Shown piece by piece: positions 23,370 to 36,137 of a stretch of DNA of 64,000 nucleotides. The notes beneath the pieces are model-generated. The model was given only the letters and a program-made list of their open reading frames with translations, was not told the origin of the DNA and ran no database searches. Both the position numbers and the translations under genes were made by a program. This DNA is from Luzula sylvatica (Eukaryota > Streptophyta > Magnoliopsida > Poales > Juncaceae): the NCBI GenBank assembly GCA_946800325.1, contig OX326958.1, positions 21,402,414 through 21,466,413 on the forward strand, written 5' to 3'. Every line of letters begins with the position of its first letter. Positions within the stretch are counted from its first letter, which is position 1.

Positions 23370-24293
23370 GGACATTTCTGTACGTGACCTTGTATAAAGA
23401 GAATTTCGAAAAATAATTTGAATTCCCAAAATATTCCAGAATTAATCCAAAATTGATTTTAAAAATTCTGTACCAACTGATTTTAAAAATCAGTTTGGTT
23501 AACTCAATTAATTAGATAGTTATAATTATTAATTTGTGAAGCACACAAATTGAAAAATATAAACGCGGTTATGAATTCATATGTTGTTGACTGGTAGGCA
23601 TCCCCCAAGTTTTCCCACCGAATTCTTTACATTTGAATTAACAAACCTAATTAACAAAATAATAAAAAAAATACTATTAATAACTAATTAATATTAATTT
23701 AGATTTATGAATTCAAATGTGTATTTATTATTTATCGAATTATTTGTTACCAGCTATTTTTTTTAATTATTATGTTAATTAATTGTGTAATTTGAATATA
23801 GAGAATTCGGCGGAAAAAATTTGGAGAAAAGTAAAAAAGAAAAAAATTAATAATATGAACCGAGAAAATAAAGTTAAAATTTTAATTTTCCCCAAGTTTT
23901 CCCAGCCAAATTTTCTATATTCGTACTAACATAATTAATTAACATAATAATTAAAAAATATCATTAATAATTAATTAATATTGATTTAAATTTATGAATT
24001 CAAATGAATGTTAATTATATGAAATGTATTTATTATTATATTAATTAAATATGTTAATTAAAATATAAAATTTATAGAGGTAAAATTCGGGGACAACTAC
24101 TTTTGTTTTCAATTCAATTCTCCCTAGAATTTTATAAAAGTTTAATTTAACTAATCAACCGGATTTTTTAAATCAGGTACTATCGGGATTTTAAAATCCG
24201 ATTTGGATTAGTTTTGGAATATTATTTTAAATCGGGTTATTTTCGAATTTTATTTTTATTCGTGGTTGCATGCAGAAATGCTCCAATAAGTAC
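23370..24293. repeat. Foldback element of the GCATTTCTGCATG family
   Basis: The left end (GGACATTTCTGTACGTGACC at 23370-23390) matches the reverse complement of the right end (GGAGCATTTCTGCATGCAAC near 24293). Further in, both arms carry TTTTAAAATC / CGGATTTT words and ATTAGTTTTGGAATATT. The interior has two AT-rich palindromic blocks around GAATTCGGCGG/CCCCAAGTTTTCCC. Related ends occur at 41650-41820, 41966-42110, 42770-42880 and 55680-55920. No TSD was resolved. Confidence 0.5.
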
Positions 24294-25499
24294 CTTTTCG
24301 AATTGTCGGCTCATCACATTGACAGTCCATAAGATTGACAATCCAAAGTGTATAAAAGTCTAATTGACAAATTAATCTAATTAAAAAGTCTAATTAATCT
24401 AATTATTTGGTCGGGGGAAGAAAGAGAAGAAGAGGGGGCTTTATGCAAAAATCCAGTTTATGGTTTCAAGAAATCGGATTTTCATTTCCTTATTATTATT
24501 TTTTCTGGTTTTTGTGTATTGTTCAGGGTGTATTTTGTTGGAGTGAGATATTAGCCTTAGAATATACTCAAAGATACAGAGTTCCATTGTTTGGAACTCT
24601 CGTTTTTTCATAGAGGCTGTAAATTTTTCCTTTTAATAAAAGCAACGGACGGAGGACTTTGAGCCTTCTCTGTTTTTTTTTAAAAAAAAATTAATCTAAT
24701 TTTATTAATAAATGTATTCACTAGCTAATTCACTAACTAATTAGACACATAATGAATTAATAAAAGTTATAATTAACTATTTATTTAACGAGTTAATACT
24801 AACTTAATTAACAATAATTTACACAGATTAAAGAACCAACAATCTTAAATTTTATCATGAATTAACGATTAATTAAAAAATAATGAACGCAAATTTAGTT
24901 CTAACTAGAAACATAAAGTTTCCCTCTTTCTATTTTAAAAAAATTATTCCCCTCTTCCACCTTTCTATTACGTTTTCTTCCACTCTTCCATATTCCTCAT
25001 GTGACTTATCATTCCTCATGTAATAGACTTCAATTACTATATTTCATTTTCTTCTAATCTTGTTCGACGGAATAAAATTATTTCTTCCACTATCTTTCAT
25101 TAACTCAAATTTTTTGAGAGATTATATATTTTCCCATCAACTCAAAGCGAGTTTTGGAGACACTATATATTTTTCATCGCTCTATTTTTAAATTAGACTA
25201 ACTTGAAAAATCAAAACGATGTTATATGTTAATTTTTAAATATATTATTTATTATATATTTTCTTAAAAATCTAACATCAAATAATAACAAAAATGAAGT
25301 GCTTTGAAATAGTAGATTTTTTTTTTTTTTGGATAATTGACAGGCTAATGTGAAGATCTTTTAGGAGATGGTTTATTAGTGGAAGTATTTCCATTTTTTT
25401 TAATGCAGAATACAAATATGTATTAATTTATAGTAATAACACTAAATCCTAATTAAATTTCATCATAATCTGTCCTATGATTTGGCTACAAGTACAACT
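24294..25499. other. Unassigned, with a small ORF
   Basis: A 68-codon + frame (24407-24613) with a hydrophobic, aromatic-rich middle is followed by an AATAAA signal at 24635. It might be a short transcript, but I recognise nothing. The remainder is AT-rich. Confidence 0.25.
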
Positions 25500-26290
25500 T
25501 ACCAAATTAATTATACAAAATGAATATTCTATTTTTCTTCACATTTTTTCCATACTAATTAATTCTATAATTAGTAAAGTGAATTAACGATTAATTCATA
25601 GGTACTAAAAATTTAATATATAATTAAGATCTCTATCAATTAAAGATTAATTATGAACATTGTAAAATAATTAATTATGAATTAATTGTCAATTCACTAT
25701 GTTAATTATGAAATTAATTAGTGGGAAGAAAATGTAGAAAAAATGAGGAGAAGAGTAGGACACTTAAATAAATACATGTACTGTAATTTCCTATATATCT
25801 TTTTGAAAATACAAGTACAACTCACAAACTAATTTTTTTTTGTGGACCCACTCCAATCATATTTACGATCGTAAAGACTTGCGAAGACTCGAGTGTTGTT
25901 TTCAATGTGAACGGAGGAATCTCCTTTTTCACGTTTCTAACCCGATAATTCTAGTAATTTCGTATACCAAACAGGTGTATCATTGCTAAAGTGTTTCATA
26001 TAATTGGAGTACATGTATTTCACAAAAGGACAATTATACTTTTCCTCCTCAATTCTCCAGTAATAATTAATTTCATAATTAACAAACTAGATTAGTAATT
26101 AATTCATGATTATTAAAAATTTAATATGAAATTAAGGTTCATATTAATTAATGATTAATTTTAAGTATTTAAAAATAAATAATTATGAATTAATCGTTAA
26201 TTCAAAACACTAATTATTGGATTAATTATGAATTATTATTGTGAAAAAATTAGGAAGGAATTTGAGGGGCATGATATATGGTCTCTTCAC
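25500..26290. repeat. Two AT-rich foldbacks of one MITE family
   Basis: Blocks at about 25540-25740 and 26045-26270 share GAATTAACGATTAATTCAT, AATTTAATAT, ATTAATTA-rich cores and closing GAATTAATCGTTAATT-type words, and are internally self-complementary. The block at 1905-2130 is a relative, and 29495-29740 a looser one. Confidence 0.45.
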
Positions 26291-28663
26291 AAAACTAGGG
26301 ATGATTGTAGAAAAGTGGAACGGTCAAGATCAAGACATACCAAATTGATGGAAGGACAGTGATATACTTATGAAAAATAGTGATAGGTTAATATTCCTAG
26401 TCAGATAAGGGAGCGAAACTAAATTAAACGATTAGATGGGTTGATTATTTTTTCTAATTGACTCAATTAAATATTAATTTACACGTAAATAATTTATAAT
26501 ATATCAATCTTAGTATATGTTAATTGACGTGTCAATTTAATAAAACGATCAATTAAATCGTTAATTGAGTCAATTAATAATATGAATCAATTCTTTACCC
26601 CTTCTTTGCCATCTCATTAAGATTGTTATTTTGAATTGGAAGGGTTGAATATATAACCCATTTAAAGATCTTTCCGAAAACAAAATAGAATGAGCAAACT
26701 AAGATACGATGTTCATAAATAGTTATTTTGAACAATATGATTATGTGATATATACATCATTTGCAGTTCACGATGAGCTTAGTTCATACAAATTTCAACA
26801 AGAACACATAAATCAATTTTAGGTGCGGATCCAGAATCAATTTACAAGGAGACTGGATTTTATAGAGAGGACCGAACTGATAAAATTCAAAATATGTGGC
26901 TTGAGAATTTCGAACTCAAAATCTCTCACCTCAAAAATACGCATGTTACCACTACCTCACTCTAGATTAGTCATCGATACACAACAATCATCAAAAATCA
27001 ACATGCACAACTCCATTAACAGAACCATCATTTTGGTGCAATTGCAAGGACCCAAATTATCGTGTACTAGAATGTAACGTCGCTTCGTTTCGCATCGCAT
27101 CATAACCATCATTTATGTTTTGTCGAATTATTTATAATAAAATAAATAATTACGATTTTATAAATATTATAGTAAAAATATATTTTTAAGAATCATAAAT
27201 AAAATTATGCCTTTTTGTTTGTTTTTAACAATATATTTTCAATATTAAAAGTACATGACTATTGTATTTGTTTATTTACTACGATGTAATGTGATTATAA
27301 CTTAACTAAAATCTATATATCACAAACTGTATTATCTTTAAATTTAATAGAAGTTAACAAATAATTTGGTAGAAATTCGATATTTTATAATTTGTAATGT
27401 TGAATATACCATTTGAGTTAATATAATGAATTTAAGAAAAAATCAACTTTTATAGTTTTCGCATTTGAAGACTAAATTTCATGTTTTAAAAATGTATAAT
27501 GTACAACTTGAATTGCAATTTCCTGTTTTTTTAGTTTTTTGAAAGAAAAAATAAGTCATGAATTTTTAAAAATCATTTAGTACATGAAGTTATGTACGAA
27601 CTTCTCAGTTGAAACTTGGTATATGTTAGACTAAATTAATTTTTTTTTGCTCATAACTGTGATAAAAAGTCAAACTTATAATTCTCCATACTATCTATGT
27701 TATGATCTCTTTCAAAATCGAGTCATATCGTATTGATGTTTGTTTGATATATATTGAATATTTCATGGGATATTCGAATATGTTAATTTAATAATAAAAA
27801 GAAATTTTAGACAATTCACGAATACATGTCATATAAAAGTAATACTTTTGTTACGAATAAAAATGTTTGAAAGATAAAATTAATATAAAATTTTACATTA
27901 CAATAAAAGTGATATATGTGAAGTAATCGGAAACACGTCGACACTTTATAATGACTCATATAACTATGTATTTGACTAATTATCTTCTATTCATAAAATA
28001 TCATGAAAAATTAGAATGTTAATTGTTCATTTGAATTATTGAATTTTTTTACTTAATGCAATCTTGACACGGCTTGAACAAAGCATGATAATGCTATTCT
28101 ACCGTGTGTAACTTTGTCATGTAAAAACTTGCTCAATTCTCACAATCATTCTCTTTCTTTCTTACGATTATAGACCATCATTTTCTTTAATTTATTTCCT
28201 CAAATTATTCTAATTTTCTTCAAAATCAATATTCCCATCCCTGGTTTTAGAAAGCAATACCAAAATATCAAAATCTTAATTCACACAAAATTGACATGAT
28301 TCTTGAAGATCAAACGGCGTTGCAGACCTGTAGTATCAGTTCTGAACATAGCAGCAACAAAAAATTTCTTTTCTTGTCAATTTAGTTAATATACCCAAAT
28401 CTCAGGCAAATTTCTTCAAACAAGTGATAGAAAAAAAATGTTACAATGCATCGAGTCCGCCTAAATAACAGAAATAGGTTAAGTTGGTTAAATGGAGGGA
28501 TCGAAAGGAATTAAATGTAGGTTAAGTTGATCAAATCAAACAAATCTCAAGATCGAATCCAACGGCTGCGAAAATATGTAGACATGATCTTGTCTATGGC
28601 ATTGAACAAGCTATGTTAACCATCTCCAAGAAGATGATCGGAGAACTCGGTTTGAGTTAAAAT
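26291..28663. other. Unassigned AT-rich DNA with a possible Helitron end
   Basis: No gene recognised. On the minus strand GAAGCGACGTTACATTCTAG followed by T (CTAG at 27067-27070) resembles a Helitron 3' end but is weaker than the three others. Around 26820 GGTGCGGATCCAG resembles a transposon terminus. An open frame at 26823-27077 has no domain. Confidence 0.3.
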
Positions 28664-29386
28664 TAGGGATGTCAATGGGTCGGATTCGGGTCGGGTATAG
28701 GCTCACCCATACCCTTACCCATCTTAATCGGGTAATACCCATACCCGACCCGTCAACTAAACGGATAATTTTACCCACCCCGTTTAGTACCCGCGGGTTT
28801 TCGGATTACCCACGGGAAATTTTACCCACACCTAAACATATACAAAAACATTAAAATATACAAACGAAAAATATATATTTTCAAATTAAAATAACATCAT
28901 AGATTCATATAACATAATAATATCACAAAATCACAAAATAGACAACAAAATATTTTTAAACATAAATTTTGGACCGTGAATTAACAAAAATTGTATAATA
29001 AAACCAAAATTGATAGAAACGTAAAATAACAGTAAAAAGTTAAAAACGAAAATAAATAAACATAAATCTAGGAAATTATTTATTTTATTTATTTACTAAA
29101 CAAATAAAAAAATAAGTTGTATAATAAATAATCAGTAGAAAACATAGATTAAAACCAATAAAAAAATATTAAAATATGAATATAATGAGGGTTATTAAGA
29201 ATCGGGTTCGGGTCGGGTATACCCACGGGTCGGGTACGACCTCACCCATACCCTACCCAACCCGAGCCGGGTATTTTTTAATCGGGTAATACCCGACCCG
29301 CGGGTAGCCTTAATCGGGTATTACCCGACCCGCCCGGGTCGGGTACCTGTCGGGCACGGGTATTACCCAACCCATTGACATCCCTA
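28664..29386. mobile_element. Non-autonomous hAT element with GGGTCGGGTA subterminal repeats
   Basis: Ends TAGGGATGTCAATGGG and its complement CCCATTGACATCCCTA bound 723 bp with a perfect 8-bp TSD GTTAAAAT (28656-28663 and 29387-29394). The first 130 and last 180 bp are packed with GGGTCGGGTA/TACCCGACCC/ATCGGGTAAT words; the core is AT-rich and non-coding. Confidence 0.92.
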
Positions 29387-30345
29387 GTTAAAATGGAGCG
29401 AAGAGTTGAATGACGCGCGACGGTTTTAAATCTTCTCTCTTGGCTTTGTTTTAGTTAGAAGGGTTTAGAATCAGTTATGGACTTACTATATATTATTGGA
29501 CAATTCTACTATTTCCCTCAAATTCTCCCCAACATTCTTTATATTAAGAATTAGTGATTAATCATCATGATGATTAACAAAAATACACTCTATTAACAAT
29601 TAATTAATATTTCTTATTAATCGTTAATACATACGTATTTTTATTATATATTAATTAATTGTTAATAAAATATTTTTTTATTAATTATCATGATAATTAA
29701 CGATAATTCGTGATATATAGGATGCAGGAAGAAATTTGAGGGACATAGCAAATGGGCTCTATATTATTTAGTGCTAAAGGCTAAAGCCCGGTGTAAATAC
29801 TCTTTATGCATCAGTCACACAAATTTGATGATATCTTGATACTTAATGATGAGGATATCTTAACACTTAATGCATGCATAGTCACAAATTTGATGTGCTT
29901 GATCTTTTTATATATGTTATATATATATTTTTTTTTTCAAAACAACATAAACTATGTCGTTGCAATTTTTTTCATTAAATTAATGTAAGAGTTGAGATGC
30001 TGGAGAAAATTGATTTATGTATTCACCAATAAATATGATCAAAATATAATTACAAGTGGATCATATTATAAGAATAGTTGGATGAATACACCATTGAGAA
30101 AGTGTGTTCATGAAAAAATGAAAGAGGTTTAGGAATCATGTATATAGAAAAATTCAATGATGTTTTGCTAACAAAATAGACGTGAAAACTATACAAAAAA
30201 AATAAGAAAATGTATGGAAAGATCTAATGATACAATTATACGGAGAAAGAATCTATAAACAAATAAGCACCGAAATTGATGATATGGAGAAAATATCTTC
30301 TAAATTAAGAGAAAAAAAATTGAGGCCAAATTAAGAGAAAAAAAT
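29387..30345. other. AT-rich DNA with a foldback and repeated LINE-derived words
   Basis: About 29495-29740 is a foldback whose arms carry CTCAAATT and ATCATGATGATTAA/TTAATTATCATGAT. The words GAATAGTTGGATGAATACAC at 30071 recur at 30353 in a LINE fragment. No gene recognised. Confidence 0.4.
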
Positions 30346-30500
30346 AAATTTCTGGGAGAATAGTTGGATGAATACACCATTGAGATACAAATACCCATGT
30401 TTATAATCGTAAAAGGAAGATCATTTTAACATGGTTAGTGAAATCTGGGAAAATAACCAAATTCAGGGACTTAAGAGACCATTATCAAACGTAGGATATT
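30346..30500 (+). pseudogene. Decayed LINE fragment
   Basis: Translation gives FWENSWMNTPLRYKYPCL, then, after stops, EIWENNQIQGLKRPLSN. This parallels FWEHKWDG and EIWKDGQILGLESPLS in the LINE fragment at 7604, so it is the same region of a related element. Confidence 0.6.
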
Positions 30501-33283
30501 TATTGATGAATTGAGGCCAAACTGAATTTTCATGGTTTGCGAAATCATTTTAACATGATTAGTGAAATCATTTTAACATGGTTAGCTAAATTGAGGCCAA
30601 ACTGAATTCTCATAATTAAACTTCAATTTTTTTATAAATTAACTAAATTATCGTTTCTCTTCATTACGAAATCGACATATATATAAAAACGTGGTGCCGC
30701 AAAAACGTTTGGGATTACAGTTTTTGTTATATAGTTTTTGATAAACCACGTTTTATATATATTATTTAGTACCTAATTTGTTATATATTATAGATTGGAT
30801 TTAAATGGAAAATTTGGGATTACAGTTTTCAAAAACTTCTATTTGTAAGATTCTATGAAAGTTTCGAAACAAGATTTTTTTTATACATTATTTCATTTAA
30901 AAGATTTTATTTTAAATCATCTTCCAAGCGTTTTTCTATTTCGTAAATTTATAAAAAAAAATATATATGTAGCTATGGTTCTCAGTTGTTTGAAATATAT
31001 GGAAGAAGTCGAAACAATCTTATTGATATTTCATATCATTCTTCTTATATTATAAGTCTCGTGTATTTTTGTAGAATAAGTACTACCTGGTTATAACAGT
31101 ATATTAAAATGTACATTGATAATTCTTAATCTCAATCTGTTTATGTTTATAATTCTGGAGCTTTTTTTTATAGAATAAGTACTATGTTATAACATGTATA
31201 TTAAACTTTAGATTAATAATATCAAATCCCAAATAAACTTCTATTGTATTTTGTTGTTAGAACATGTATATTAGCCTTGTCTCAATATATTAAATGTTTA
31301 TTTTGCAAAGATAAAAATATTATGTAATTACCATCAGAATAATTTATGTTGTTTATTATTAATGGACAAGTATATTTGTAAATTTAATCATAATGGACAA
31401 TTATATTTGTACAAATCTTATTTTTATATCAACATGATTGTTGTAGATGAACTGTTAAAATATTTATGCAATTATATAAAAAACTAATAGTTATGTAGAG
31501 TAAAGTTTCATAAAACTAAACAAAAAAAATAGTTTTTCTCAACGAAATAATAATTCAATAAAATATAAAACTAACAAATAAAATGAGCACAATATGTATT
31601 TTTTTGTTATAATTTAACATAATTTGAGATATTAAGAAATACTTTAGAATTCATGCTATCCTCGATTTTAATTTGGAACTCACCTAAATTCACACACTAA
31701 TAACTAAATTTCAACAATAACGAAGCATTTTCACATGGAACCCACGTACAAAGAACTAGTATCCTGAAAGCAGCACAAATTGACAATAGATATGTAAATT
31801 GCAACTGTGGAGATTCCTACATTTTTATTCTGAAAAATATGTCGGATTTTTCATAACTCAATAAATCATCATTAATGCGTCAATTGAGAATGTTTAATTA
31901 TATTTATTAGTTTTTTTAATTAAATCAATTAAACTAAACATTAATTTTAAAATTAATCAATCTAATCAATTCATTAAAACAGTCTCAATTAACGTATCAA
32001 GACTATATACAAACGATGTGGGGTCCATATCTAACCCTTTTTTCTCATAGATGTAAATATGTCATAACAAATAAATGCAATAAAGAGAGACTATCATACA
32101 TGAAATCATGGACAAAGATTTCCACTACTATTTCATATTTTTTTCTAATACAAATATTCTACAATGAATTAGCATTCAATTTTTTTTATCTATGATTATT
32201 TTTTCTTGTGATGATGTATTTTTTATCTAGGATTATTCTACAATGAATTGTCCAAAATAAATAACATAAATAATAAATGTACATAATTGAAACTGTTTCC
32301 TTCCATTATTTTTATATTAAGAAAACATCAAGTTTTAAATTTTGTGTTTTTATAATATCAAGAAGTTGTTTTTTTAACAGAAGCCGATTCTATGATCCGA
32401 CTCGGACGGCACATATCGAAACTCCCTCAGTTCTTATTCTATGGGCATCGGACTACCCAGATTTCGATTCCAACTATCAAAACTATGATATTTGAAACAA
32501 TCTTTCGAAAGTTGGACTTTGGTTCATTCCAATATCTTATAAACTATTCTGATGTGTAAATAATTTACGACGATATTTCTATTGCCCAAGAGAATTCTGG
32601 TGAATTACAGAGAAATTGAGAGGAGTTGTGGGGTCCAGAGGAGTGTACAAGGGGTGTGGTAAACAACAACGGTTGGTGCGAGAGAGGAGAGGAGGTTAAG
32701 GTCGCAGCAGCAGCGAAAGAATTTCGAAAGAATTTCTTGAGAATATAATTATTTTGGATAGTTTTGCTGAACAATTTATTATATAATATATCAGTGCACA
32801 CCAAAACTGTGAATGTTCTCTTTGTCCTTTTAAGCTAAATCAAACAATCACACTATTTGTATGATGATATTCCAATCAAGGATAAAATAACTAAGGTGCA
32901 TTGTTACTGATTCATTTTCGAGATTGAGCAACATAATATCATCATCAAATAGATAGTCGATAAAAATAATCATTATAAATGACTACATTTCACTGTTTGG
33001 TCGTGGTATATACTTGGCATTTAAGATTTTGTAGGATACAAATAATATTTCCTGGGCCACGAGAAAAAAGTATAGTTATTTTGGGCTGATGGGTTGCTAC
33101 TTGCAACCAGACTAACTAAAATTAGAACCCTCGTGAATTGGTCCTAACCAATTCGGCCAGTAAAGAAGGCTTGGACATTTGTAAACATATTAATATGGGC
33201 CTCATAGTCCATAGGGCTTGTATATTATTGCTTTTGAATTATTATTTTTTCTGTTTTTGCGCTTGCACAAGGGTGTAACATAC
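30501..33283. other. Unassigned AT-rich DNA
   Basis: The phrase AATTGAGGCCAAACTGAATT occurs twice (30513 and 30592), a small direct repeat. A minus-strand frame at 32565-32804 has an Ala/Ser/Arg-rich stretch (FFRNSFAAAATLTSS) like a mitochondrial targeting sequence, but no following domain is seen. No other gene recognised. Confidence 0.35.
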
Positions 33284-33790
33284 CTATATTACCCGGATAC
33301 TTCAAAAATACAGAAATATCATGAAGATACGAATATCTGATACAGATACGGCTCAGATACGTATCAAATACGTCACGTGGCGCATTCGATTATTTATTTT
33401 TTTTCGAATACGGCGGAAATACGACAAGATACAGTGAGATACGTCCAGGATACGGTTGAGATACTACATTTAGGATACTTCGGTTCATTATATATTTTGG
33501 CTCATAATATTATTAAATAGATTATATATGATACTTCTAGGATACTTCCAAATTAGTTCTAGAATATTTCTAGAATAAATTTAAGATATTTTTATGATAC
33601 TTGTATTGTTATTTTGATTATATTTATTGTCATGATATATAATTTTAAAAATTTATTAAATTATTAATTATATAATAATATAAATATATTAAAATAATAA
33701 TTATATAGTTGTATCAACATCTGTGATTTTTTGAAAATGGTCATATATATGTATCGTATCCGATACGATATCCGTATTCATGCAACATAG
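33284..33790. mobile_element. hAT-like element, GATACGG family, copy C
   Basis: The right end, reverse complemented, reads CTATGTTGCATGAATACGG, as at the left ends of copies A (52995) and B (53751); the left end CTATATTACCCGGATACTTC matches the other end of copy B. Flanks GGGTGTAA (33271-33278) and GGGTATAA (33791-33798) match 7 of 8, although the left repeat stops 5 bp short of the inverted repeat. GATACG words fill the subterminal parts, and CACGTG lies at 33374-33379. Confidence 0.65.
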
Positions 33791-34077
33791 GGGTATAATG
33801 ATTTGTACTTTTTGGGAGTTGGCTATTTCTTCACACTAAATATATATTTAAATTAGACTTTAGACAACAACAAAAAAAAACTCATATGTAGGGACGTTTA
33901 AACGGTTCGGTTCATTCGGGTCATTTGTTGTCATCATCAACTACGTCCCCAACATCTTGTGCACCAAGCAACGTCCCGTATCTCGATATTCATATTATGT
34001 AGTTTCTCAATAAGTCATCGTCGATCACGACAACAATACATATGCTCACATGACATATTTTTATTCATACTCGTACT
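33791..34077. other. Short unassigned spacer
   Basis: No feature recognised except a CGGTTCGGTTCATTCGGGT word near 33905, possibly a transposon relic. Confidence 0.4.
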
Positions 34078-35023
34078 TAGGGATGTCAATGGGGCGGGTC
34101 GGGGTCGGGGCAAGTACTCCCCATACCCGCCCCGCCTTTCGCGGGGATTCCCCGTCCCAAACCCCGTTTAATTCACGGACAAATTTTATGCCCCGTCTCC
34201 GCCCCGCGGGGATCCCCCATTACCCGTCAAATTGACATAAAAATCGAAAATTTATTTTATTTAATACTTAAAAATAATTACTCGAATCTAAAATATCCTA
34301 GAAATTACAATTCAAAGAAACATAAAAAATAACAACCAAATATCATTTTTTAAACCATTCAATATGTCATGCAAATTTAATACAAATATTACTCAAATCC
34401 TAAGACATAAATGTCTTTTGAAAATTTTACTCAAATCCTAGAACATAAAAAGAAAAGTTGGTCTCCAAACAACTTAGTCATATATATATTTATTCAAATT
34501 CCAATTCAAAAAAAATAATCATGAAAAATTTACTAACATTCAAACATCCGTCTAAAGAAGAAAACTGTAAACTAATTAGGGATATTAGAGTTTATGAGAA
34601 AAGTCAATAGAGGAAAGAAACATAAATAATGTAAATTGAAAAATTGATAATATAGAAATTATCAATAGTATGGAAAGTAAAAAGATATAAAGTAAATTTT
34701 TAAAGGACAAAATATAATTTATAATTTTTTTAAATGGCAAGTACAGATTTAGAATTTTTTAAACTAACAATTTATAATTTAGAAATATATTTATAATTTT
34801 AAATTTGGGATTCCGCGACGCATGTGACAGGATAACCTGTGGGGCACGGGGCAGGATAACCCATGGGGCGGGGCTATCTATCCCCATACCCACCCCATCC
34901 CCGCATCCGGGGCAAACTCCTCACCCCATCCCCACCCCGCGGGGCAAGTAATCAAGGATTCCCCGTCCCATTCGGGTCGGATCCCCACGGGGATGGGGAT
35001 TCCCCACCCCATTGACATCCCTA
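34078..35023. mobile_element. Non-autonomous hAT element with GGGGCGGGG subterminal repeats
   Basis: Ends TAGGGATGTCAATGGGG and CCCCATTGACATCCCTA enclose 946 bp with a perfect 8-bp TSD CTCGTACT (34070-34077 and 35024-35031). Subterminal parts are dense in CCCCGTCCC/GCGGGGATCCCC words. The core is AT-rich and non-coding. The terminal 13 bp equal those of the element at 28664, while the subterminal motif differs. Confidence 0.92.
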
Positions 35024-35031
35024 CTCGTACT

Positions 35032-36137
35032 CCCGAAACTCATCATTGCTCTCATACCAATTTGTTGCTTTATGAATTCTAATATAGATTGGAATTGGAA
35101 TATAATTTCAAATATCATTCAAATAATAATTCTCTATATTATTCTATTAACCTCTAAAATATTCTTTGATATTTTTTAATGTATAATTTGCTCAACATCT
35201 CATGCATATTTATAGACTCACTAATTTTATATGTATAAACACAATTAATCATTAATATTTCATTGTGTTTGGGCATATAAACAATTTCCATGGAAGGGTT
35301 CGGGTCGTGGACCCGAATTCGTTGGGACGGGTCAGGATCAATTTTGTTAAAAACGGAAAACGATACGTAACGGTCGATCACTGTTTTAGTGTTTTACCCG
35401 TAAAACGATCGTAAAACGGTTAAAAAAGATTATCAGAAACAGTAATATTTTAATTAAATTTAAAGTTAAAAAAAAGTGCACTTAAAATTGAATTACAAAA
35501 ATACATCAGATGTGTATTTGTTGTATTACAAAAACGCATCAGACGGTAGGACCGGGCAGTCGGACAATGGAAAATTCCAGAATGGATCTGAAATTGTGTT
35601 GTCCTGACAATAATCAACGAGCGATCATGAACGAACGGTCGTTTTCGGTGAAATGCAAAATCATGTCTCATACATCAAATAAGTATAGCTTCTCCGAAAC
35701 CTTGTTGCATTCAAAATAATGAATGGTCGGGATGATCTTATATATTTGAAACAATATATTAACTTATAATCAGATTAATAAACAATTATAATTTGTAACC
35801 AACACAATAGGTTAAACACATGTTCGTATGTTAAGATTTCTAATATCAGGTAAAAAGAAAACCATAGATTCCAGGATGTGCCGAACCAAGATTTCTAATA
35901 TCAAGTTCTGAAATCCGGGATTTGAAAACCATTCCAATAATTATTTGGTTGGTCGAATCCAGTATTTCAAATCTCAGATTTCATAATTCATGATTTAAAA
36001 ACCTTTCACCGTGTTTTGATGCATCAAAAAGTTTGAACTCTTTCCGCTCCACGAAGACATCTCAGTTGCCAAAATCCCCCAAATTCGAATTCGAATTCAA
36101 ATTCAAAACCCCCAAAAAATCTCGAAGTTGACAATCC
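35032..36137. other. Intergenic region upstream of the TPR gene
   Basis: No gene recognised. A 69-codon + frame (35510-35719) has no domain. GAATTCGAATTCAAATTCAA at 36085-36104 is a small imperfect repeat in the probable leader of the TPR gene. Confidence 0.4.

Noticed and set aside
26823..27077. 84-codon + frame
   Set aside because: No domain and no coding composition; it begins at a transposon-end-like word.
32565..32804. Mitochondrial-protein first exon on minus
   Set aside because: Only a targeting-like composition is seen; no start context, donor or following domain could be supported.
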